Below are positions 31,208 through 35,702 of a DNA stretch of 35,702 nucleotides, piece after piece; position 1 is the first letter of the stretch, and the number at the start of each line of letters is the position of its first letter. The position numbers and the translations under genes were made by a program. A model generated the notes under the pieces. That model was not told where the DNA came from. It made no database searches and was given only the letters and a program-made list of their open reading frames with translations. Origin of the DNA: Streptomyces sp. MH60 (lineage in GTDB: Bacteria; Actinomycetota; Actinomycetes; Streptomycetales; Streptomycetaceae). The stretch covers positions 1-35,702 of the forward strand of contig NZ_MULI01000074.1 in assembly GCF_002939385.1 (NCBI RefSeq), given 5' to 3'.

Positions 31208-33016
31208 ATGCCGTTGAACCGCCGCACGTTCCTGAGCAGGTCCGCCGTGACGGGGGCGGGAGTCGCCCTGGCCGGCGCGGCGGCTGCTCCGGCGGCCGAG
31301 GCCGCGGCCCCCGCGCACCGGGGCCGCCGGAAGCCCAAGCGGTACGCGCTGACCGTGCTCGGCACCACCGACCTGCACGGACACGTCTTCAACTGGGACT
31401 ACTTCAAGGACGCCGAGTACACGGACACGGCGGGCAACGCCCAGGGCCTCGGCCGGATCTCCACCCTGGTGAACCAGGTCCGCGAGGAGAAGGGCCGCCA
31501 CAACACCCTGCTGCTGGACGCGGGCGACACCATTCAGGGCACCCCGCTGACGTACTACTACGCGAAGGTGGACCCGATCACCGCCGAGGGCGGTCCGGTG
31601 CACCCGATGGCACAGGCGATGAACGCCATCGGCTACGACGCGGTGGCCCTCGGCAACCACGAGTTCAACTACGGCATCGAGACGCTGCGCCGGTTCGAGG
31701 AGCAGTGCGACTTCCCGCTGCTCGGGGCGAACGCGGTCGACGCCAAGACCCTGAAGCCGGCCTTCCCGCCGTACTTCATGAAGACGTTCCGGGTGAAGGG
31801 CGCGCCGCCGGTGAAGGTGGCGGTGCTGGGGCTGACCAACCCCGGCATCGCGATCTGGGACAAGGCGTACGTCCAGGGGAAGCTGGCCTTCCCGGGCCTG
31901 GAGGAGCAGGCGGCCAAGTGGGTGCCGAAGCTGCGTTCGATGGGCGCGGACGTGGTGGTCGTCTCCGCCCACTCGGGCTCCTCGGGCACGTCCTCCTACG
32001 GTGACCAGGTCCCCTACGTCGAAAACGCGGCGGCCAACGTGGCCCGGCAGGTGCCGGGCATCGACGCGATCCTCGTCGGGCACGCGCACGAGGAGATCGC
32101 CGAGCTGAAGGTCGTCAACGAGCGGACCGGGAAGACGGTCGTGCTGTCGGAGCCGCTGTGCTATGCCGAGCGGCTCACCCTGTTCGACTTCGAGCTGGTC
32201 TTCGAGCGGGGTCGCTGGCAGGTCGAGTCGGTGAGGGCCTCGCTGCGCAACTCCAACGCGGTCGAGGACGACCCGCGGATCACCAGGCTGCTGGCGGACG
32301 AGCACGAGAAGGTCGTGGCCTACGTCAACCAGGTCGTCGGCACCGCCACCGAGACGCTGACCACGGTCGAGGCGCGGTACAAGGACGCCCCGATCATCGA
32401 CCTGATCACCAAGGTGCAGGAAGACGTGGTCAAGGAGGCGCTGGCGGGCACGGAGTACGCCGCGCTGCCGGTCCTCGCGCAGGCGTCGCCCTTCTCGCGG
32501 ACCTCGGAGATCCCGGCCGGCGAGGTGACGATCCGGGACCTGTCGAGCCTGTACGTGTACGACAACACGCTGGTCGCGAAGCTGCTGACGGGCGCGCAGC
32601 TGCGGGCGTACCTGGAGTACTCGGCGGAGTACTACGTGCGGACGGCCGCCGGAGCGCCGGTGGACGTGGACAAGCTGACCAACGCGAACGGCCGTCCGGA
32701 CTACAACTACGACTACGTGTCGGGGCTGAAGTACGAGATCGACGTGGCGCAGGCGGCCGGTTCGCGGATCAGGAACCTCAGCTACGGCGGTGCCCCGCTG
32801 GACGACGCCCAGCAGTTCGTGCTGGCCGTGAACAACTACCGGGCCAACGGCGGCGGCGCCTTCCCGCACGTGGCGTCGGCCAAGGAGCTGTGGTCGGAGT
32901 CGACGGAGATCCGCACCCGGATCGCGGAGTGGGCGACCGCGAAGGGCGTGCTGGACCCGAAGGACTTCGCGTCCGTGGACTGGTCGCTGACGCGCGAGGG
33001 CACGCCGGTGTTCTGA
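31208..33016 (+). CDS. Secreted 5'-nucleotidase / 2',3'-cyclic phosphodiesterase family protein
   Basis: The 602-residue product is exported by the Tat route: NRRTFLSRSAVTGAGVALAG with the twin Arg at 5-6 and a likely cleavage after AEAAA near residue 36. The metallophosphatase domain has LGTTDLHGHVF, LLLDAGDTIQGTPL, VALGNHEFNYG, VVSAHSG and ILVGHAHEE, which hold the two-metal site. The C-terminal 5'-nucleotidase domain (about 345-560) contains EIPAGEVTIRDLSSLYVYDN and QFVLAVNNYRANGGGAFPH, the latter with the substrate-binding aromatic region. Members hydrolyse nucleotides or cyclic nucleotides outside the cell to gain phosphate and nucleosides. GAGGAGAG precedes the ATG. The next gene converges after 27 bp containing the palindrome GAGGCGGCCGCCTC. 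Confidence 0.93.
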   Translation: MPLNRRTFLSRSAVTGAGVALAGAAAAPAAEAAAPAHRGRRKPKRYALTVLGTTDLHGHVFNWDYFKDAEYTDTAGNAQGLGRISTLVNQVREEKGRHNTLLLDAGDTIQGTPLTYYYAKVDPITAEGGPVHPMAQAMNAIGYDAVALGNHEFNYGIETLRRFEEQCDFPLLGANAVDAKTLKPAFPPYFMKTFRVKGAPPVKVAVLGLTNPGIAIWDKAYVQGKLAFPGLEEQAAKWVPKLRSMGADVVVVSAHSGSSGTSSYGDQVPYVENAAANVARQVPGIDAILVGHAHEEIAELKVVNERTGKTVVLSEPLCYAERLTLFDFELVFERGRWQVESVRASLRNSNAVEDDPRITRLLADEHEKVVAYVNQVVGTATETLTTVEARYKDAPIIDLITKVQEDVVKEALAGTEYAALPVLAQASPFSRTSEIPAGEVTIRDLSSLYVYDNTLVAKLLTGAQLRAYLEYSAEYYVRTAAGAPVDVDKLTNANGRPDYNYDYVSGLKYEIDVAQAAGSRIRNLSYGGAPLDDAQQFVLAVNNYRANGGGAFPHVASAKELWSESTEIRTRIAEWATAKGVLDPKDFASVDWSLTREGTPVF

Positions 33017-33028
33017 CCGGCCCCGCCC

Positions 33029-33042
33029 GAGGCGGCCGCCTC
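33029..33042. terminator. Palindrome between convergent genes
   Basis: GAGGCGGCCGCCTC is a perfect 14-base palindrome between the nucleotidase stop and the N-hydroxylase stop. As RNA it makes a five-pair stem with a GGCC loop; it may act as a weak bidirectional terminator. Confidence 0.35.
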
Positions 33043-33043
33043 C

Positions 33044-34456
33044 TCAGACTCCGTCCACCAAAGGGGTGAGCGCCCGGTGGTGGCGGGCGGACGGGATCTG
33101 GGGCCGGCCGCCCTCCAGGCCGAACGTGGTGAAGGCGGTGCGGGCGGGCAGCGGGTAGGGCTCCCGCCCGGTGAGGTCGTTGAGGATGGTCGCGCTGCGC
33201 CAAGCGGCGAGGCCCAGGTCGGGCGTGCCGACCCCGTGGGTGTGCGTCTCGGCGTTCTGGACGTAGACGGAGCCGGTGACGCACGGGTCCAGGACGAGGC
33301 GGTGGCGGTCGTCGACGCGGGGGCGTTCGGAGTTGTCGCGCCGCATGTAGGGGTCGAGACCGGCGAGGAGGCGGCCGAGCGGGCGTTCGCGGTGGCCGGT
33401 GGCGAGGACGACGGCGTCGGTGGTGAGACGGGAGCGGGTCCTCTGCTGCTCGTGTTCCAGGTGGAGTTCGACCTGGGTGGCGGCGATGCGGCCGGCGGTG
33501 CGGACGCGGACGCCGGGGGTGAGGGTGGTGTCGGGCCAGCCGCCGTCGAGGGTGCGCCGGTACAGCTCGTCGTGGATGGCGGCGGTGGTGTCGGCGTCGA
33601 TGCCCTTGTGCAGCTGCCACTGGGCGGCGACGAGGCGGTCACGGACCGGTTCGGCCAGGCCGTGGAAGTAGCGGGTGTAGTCGGGGGTGAAGTGTTCGAG
33701 GCCGAGCTTGGAGTACTCCATGGGCGCGAGGGCCTCGGTGCGGCCCAGCCAGTGCAGCCGCTCGCGGCCGGCGGGGCGGTGGCGGAGCAGGTCGAGGAAG
33801 ACCTCCGCGCCGGACTGCCCGGTGCCGATGACGGTGACGTGCCCGGCGGCCAGGAGCGTGTCGCGGTGGCGGAGGTAGTCGGCGGCGTGCACGACGGGGA
33901 CGGCGGGGTCCTCGGCGAGGGGCCTGAGCGGGTCGGGGACATGGGGTTCGGTGCCGATGCCGAGGACGACGTTCCTGGTGTGGGTGCGGCCGAGGGCCTC
34001 GGCCTCCCCGTCGGCGTCGAGCTGGGTGTAGTCGACCTCGAAGAGGTCGCGGTCGGGGTTCCAGCGGACGGCGTCGACCTGGTGGTGGAAGCGGAGCGCG
34101 GGCAGGTTCTCGGCGACCCAGCGGCAGTAGGCGTCGTACTCGGCGCGCTCGATGTGGAAGCGTTCGGCGAAGTAGAAGGGGAAGAGGCGTTCTCTGGCCC
34201 TGAGGTGGTTGAGGAAGGTCCAGGGGCTCGCCGGGTCGACGAGGGTGACCAGGTCGGCGAGGAAGGGCACCTGGACGCGCGCGCCGTCGAGGAGCAGGCC
34301 GGGGTGCCAGCGGAAGTCGGGGCGCTGGTCGTAGAAGACGGCGTCGAGGCCGGTGAGGGGGTCGGCGAGGGCCGCGAGGGAGAGGTTGAAGGGGCCGATG
34401 CCGATGCCGACGAGGTCGCGGGGGGCTTCGGGGGTGTCGTGCGCGGGGGTGTTCAT
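33044..34456 (-). CDS. Siderophore-type amine N-hydroxylase (lysine/ornithine N-monooxygenase family; DesB-like)
   Basis: The 470-residue flavoprotein is of the IucD/PvdA/DesB family, which N-hydroxylates a terminal amine using FAD, NADPH and O2. The FAD site is GIGIGPFNLS at 17-26, followed by FYDQRPDFRWHPGLLLDGAR and VQVPFLADLVTLVDPASPWTF, typical of the family. The NADPH site is VIGTGQSGAEVFLDLL, and the conserved ATGHRERP lies further on. Because the gene before it is a DesA-like decarboxylase, the substrate is probably the diamine made by that enzyme (cadaverine in desferrioxamine synthesis); this is inference. The ATG overlaps the decarboxylase stop (ATGA), so the two are translationally coupled. 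No desC- or desD-like gene follows. Confidence 0.88.
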   Translation of the reverse strand: MNTPAHDTPEAPRDLVGIGIGPFNLSLAALADPLTGLDAVFYDQRPDFRWHPGLLLDGARVQVPFLADLVTLVDPASPWTFLNHLRARERLFPFYFAERFHIERAEYDAYCRWVAENLPALRFHHQVDAVRWNPDRDLFEVDYTQLDADGEAEALGRTHTRNVVLGIGTEPHVPDPLRPLAEDPAVPVVHAADYLRHRDTLLAAGHVTVIGTGQSGAEVFLDLLRHRPAGRERLHWLGRTEALAPMEYSKLGLEHFTPDYTRYFHGLAEPVRDRLVAAQWQLHKGIDADTTAAIHDELYRRTLDGGWPDTTLTPGVRVRTAGRIAATQVELHLEHEQQRTRSRLTTDAVVLATGHRERPLGRLLAGLDPYMRRDNSERPRVDDRHRLVLDPCVTGSVYVQNAETHTHGVGTPDLGLAAWRSATILNDLTGREPYPLPARTAFTTFGLEGGRPQIPSARHHRALTPLVDGV

Positions 34457-35702
34457 CGCGGGACGTGTCCTTCCACGAGCGTCAGGAGTGCTGCGAGGTC
34501 GTCTGGGCCGGTGTGGGGGTTCAGCAGGGTCGCCTTGAGCCAGAGCCGGCCGTCGGCGCGGGCGCGGCCGAGGACGGCGCGGCCGGTGGTGAGCAGCGCG
34601 CGGCGTACGGCGGCGACGTCGTCGTCGGTCGCCGGCGCGGGCCGGAACAGGACCGTGCTGATGGCGGGCGGGGCGTGCAGTTCGAACCCGGGGTGGGCCT
34701 CGACCAGCCCGGCGAGTTCCTGGGCCAGGGAGCAGACCGCGTCGACGAGGGCGCCCAGTCCTGCGCGGCCCAGGGTCTTGAGGGTGACGGCGGTCTTCAG
34801 GACGTCGGGGCGGCGGCTGGTGCGCGGGGAGCGCGAGAGGAGGTCGGGGAGGCCCGCGTCGGTGTCGTCGTCGGCGTTGAGGTAGTCGGCACGGTGGTGC
34901 AGGGCGGCGAGGTCGTCGGCGTCCGTGACGGTGAGGAGGCCGGCGGGGATCGGCTGCCAGCCGAGCTTGTGCAGGTCCAGGGCGACGGTGTCGGCGGCCT
35001 CCAGTCCCGCGAGCCGCGCGCGGTGCCGGTCGCTGAACAGCAGGCCGGCGCCGTAGGCGGCGTCGACGTGGAGGCGGGCGCCGTGGACGGCGCAGCGGTC
35101 GGCGATCTCGGGCAGCGGGTCGATGAGTCCGGCGTCGGTGGTGCCCGCGGTGGCGGCGACGAGGTGCGGGCCGGGGATCTGGGTGAGGGCCTCGTCGAGG
35201 GCGGCGGGGTCGAGGGTGCCGGCGGGGGCGGGGACGACGACGGGCTCGGGCAGCCCGAGCAGCCAGGCGGCGCGGGGCAGCGAGTGGTGGGCGCCGGCCC
35301 CGTGCACCAGCCGCAGGCCCGCGCCGTGCCGTTCGCGGGCGAGCAGGACGGCGAGCTGGTTGGACTCGGTGCCGCCGGTGGTGACGACGGCGTCGGCGGC
35401 GCCGGTCTCCCGGGCGAGGGCGCGGGTGACGAGGGCCTCCAGGGCGGAGGCGGCGGGTGCCTGGTCCCAGGAGTCCAGGGAGGGGTTGAGGACGCTCGCG
35501 GCGAGGTCGGCGGCGGCCGCGACGGCGAGCGGCGGGGTGTGCAGGTGGGCGGCGCACAGGGGGTGGGCGGGGTCGGCGGCGCCCTCGGCGAGCGCGGTGA
35601 CCAGGACGCGGAGCGCCTCGGGGTCGCCCCGGTCGGGCAGGATGTCGCCGGCCGCGTCCGCCACCCGGGCGGCGACGGCACCGGGGCCGCCCGCGGGCAG
35701 CG
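34453..35702 (-). CDS. PLP-dependent amino acid decarboxylase (DesA-like), 5' end outside window
   Basis: The frame is open to the window edge, so the N terminus is missing; an internal ATG at 35632-35664 region could be read as a start, but the sequence upstream (AGGPGAVAARVADAAGDILP) continues the family pattern. The group II decarboxylase fold shows VVTTGGTESNQLAVLLARER, the PLP-stacking His in GAGAHHSLPRAAWLLG, DAAYGAGLLFS with the Asp that binds the pyridine nitrogen, and the PLP Lys in DLHKLGWQP. LSRSPRTSRRPDVLKTAVTL matches the substrate-loop region of this group. DesA decarboxylates lysine to cadaverine; diaminobutyrate and ornithine enzymes share the same family, so substrate remains open. 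It is the first visible gene of a pair with the N-hydroxylase. Confidence 0.85.
   Translation of the reverse strand, partial: LPAGGPGAVAARVADAAGDILPDRGDPEALRVLVTALAEGAADPAHPLCAAHLHTPPLAVAAAADLAASVLNPSLDSWDQAPAASALEALVTRALARETGAADAVVTTGGTESNQLAVLLARERHGAGLRLVHGAGAHHSLPRAAWLLGLPEPVVVPAPAGTLDPAALDEALTQIPGPHLVAATAGTTDAGLIDPLPEIADRCAVHGARLHVDAAYGAGLLFSDRHRARLAGLEAADTVALDLHKLGWQPIPAGLLTVTDADDLAALHHRADYLNADDDTDAGLPDLLSRSPRTSRRPDVLKTAVTLKTLGRAGLGALVDAVCSLAQELAGLVEAHPGFELHAPPAISTVLFRPAPATDDDVAAVRRALLTTGRAVLGRARADGRLWLKATLLNPHTGPDDLAALLTLVEGHVPR

Noticed and set aside
33077..34885. 602-codon plus-strand frame opposite the N-hydroxylase
   Set aside because: The opposite strand carries clear FAD and NADPH motifs; this frame is a Val/Gly/Glu-rich shadow.
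34457..35557. In-frame upstream extension of the N-hydroxylase to 837 codons
   Set aside because: The extension is the decarboxylase gene read in the wrong frame; the family start is MNTPAHDTPEAPRDLVGIGI at 34456 with an ATGA overlap.

Overview
The window is very GC-rich (roughly 70% or more), with strong G/C preference at third codon positions, frequent GTG starts and TANNNT-type -10 boxes. Together with the gene content (rpsA, coaE, polA, pyk, a branched-chain amino acid transporter, an ANTAR-type PdtaR regulator), this points to the chromosomal core of a Streptomyces. From memory, the order resembles the SCO1990-SCO2015 part of the S. coelicolor chromosome; this was not checked against a database.

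Layout. 1-2739: 5' part of a FUSC-type membrane protein, a nucleotidyltransferase-fold protein, and a coupled RidA-GNAT pair. 2736-4834: a 3' remnant of a proline iminopeptidase gene, a family-5 type uracil-DNA glycosylase, an S4-domain RNA-binding protein (Hsp15/HslR-like) and a DoxX-like membrane protein. 5147-9080: a small membrane protein, then the minus-strand series rpsA, (terminator), PAC2 protein, coaE, TPR protein. 9531-12960: a SAM methyltransferase and an HrpB-type DExH helicase. 12999-15391: a secreted lytic transglycosylase-like protein and a small protein of unknown role. 15624-18347: polA. 18581-22562: an FdhF/YdeP-type molybdopterin oxidoreductase, a hotdog thioesterase, and a lipoprotein coupled to a single-span membrane protein. 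22850-28606: a five-gene branched-chain amino acid ABC transporter (binding protein, two permeases, two ATPases). 28681-30992: PdtaR-type antiterminator, a tRNA with anticodon CAA, and pyruvate kinase. 31208-33016: a Tat-exported 5'-nucleotidase. 33044-35702: a coupled siderophore-type N-hydroxylase and PLP decarboxylase (DesB/DesA-like); the decarboxylase runs off the window.

How the parts work together. Most of the window is housekeeping: translation (rpsA, S4 protein, tRNA), CoA synthesis (coaE), DNA replication and repair (polA, uracil-DNA glycosylase), glycolysis (pyk) and amino acid uptake (liv). The liv genes are tightly packed: livH/livM and livG/livF touch or overlap, whereas the binding-protein gene is separated from livH by a 13-bp hairpin that could set a higher level of binding protein. 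The last two genes probably make a hydroxylated diamine for a hydroxamate siderophore, but the acyltransferase and synthetase genes are not on the visible side.

Most unusual items. The CAA tRNA at 29439-29512 has a leucine-type D arm and A73 but only a five-nucleotide variable region, and lies between two near-identical TTCGAA hairpins. LivM carries an extra N-terminal membrane region of about 280 residues. A 47-bp GC-rich tandem repeat lies downstream of polA. Several genes have a -10 box placed for leaderless transcription. No CRISPR array, insertion sequence or prophage gene was seen.
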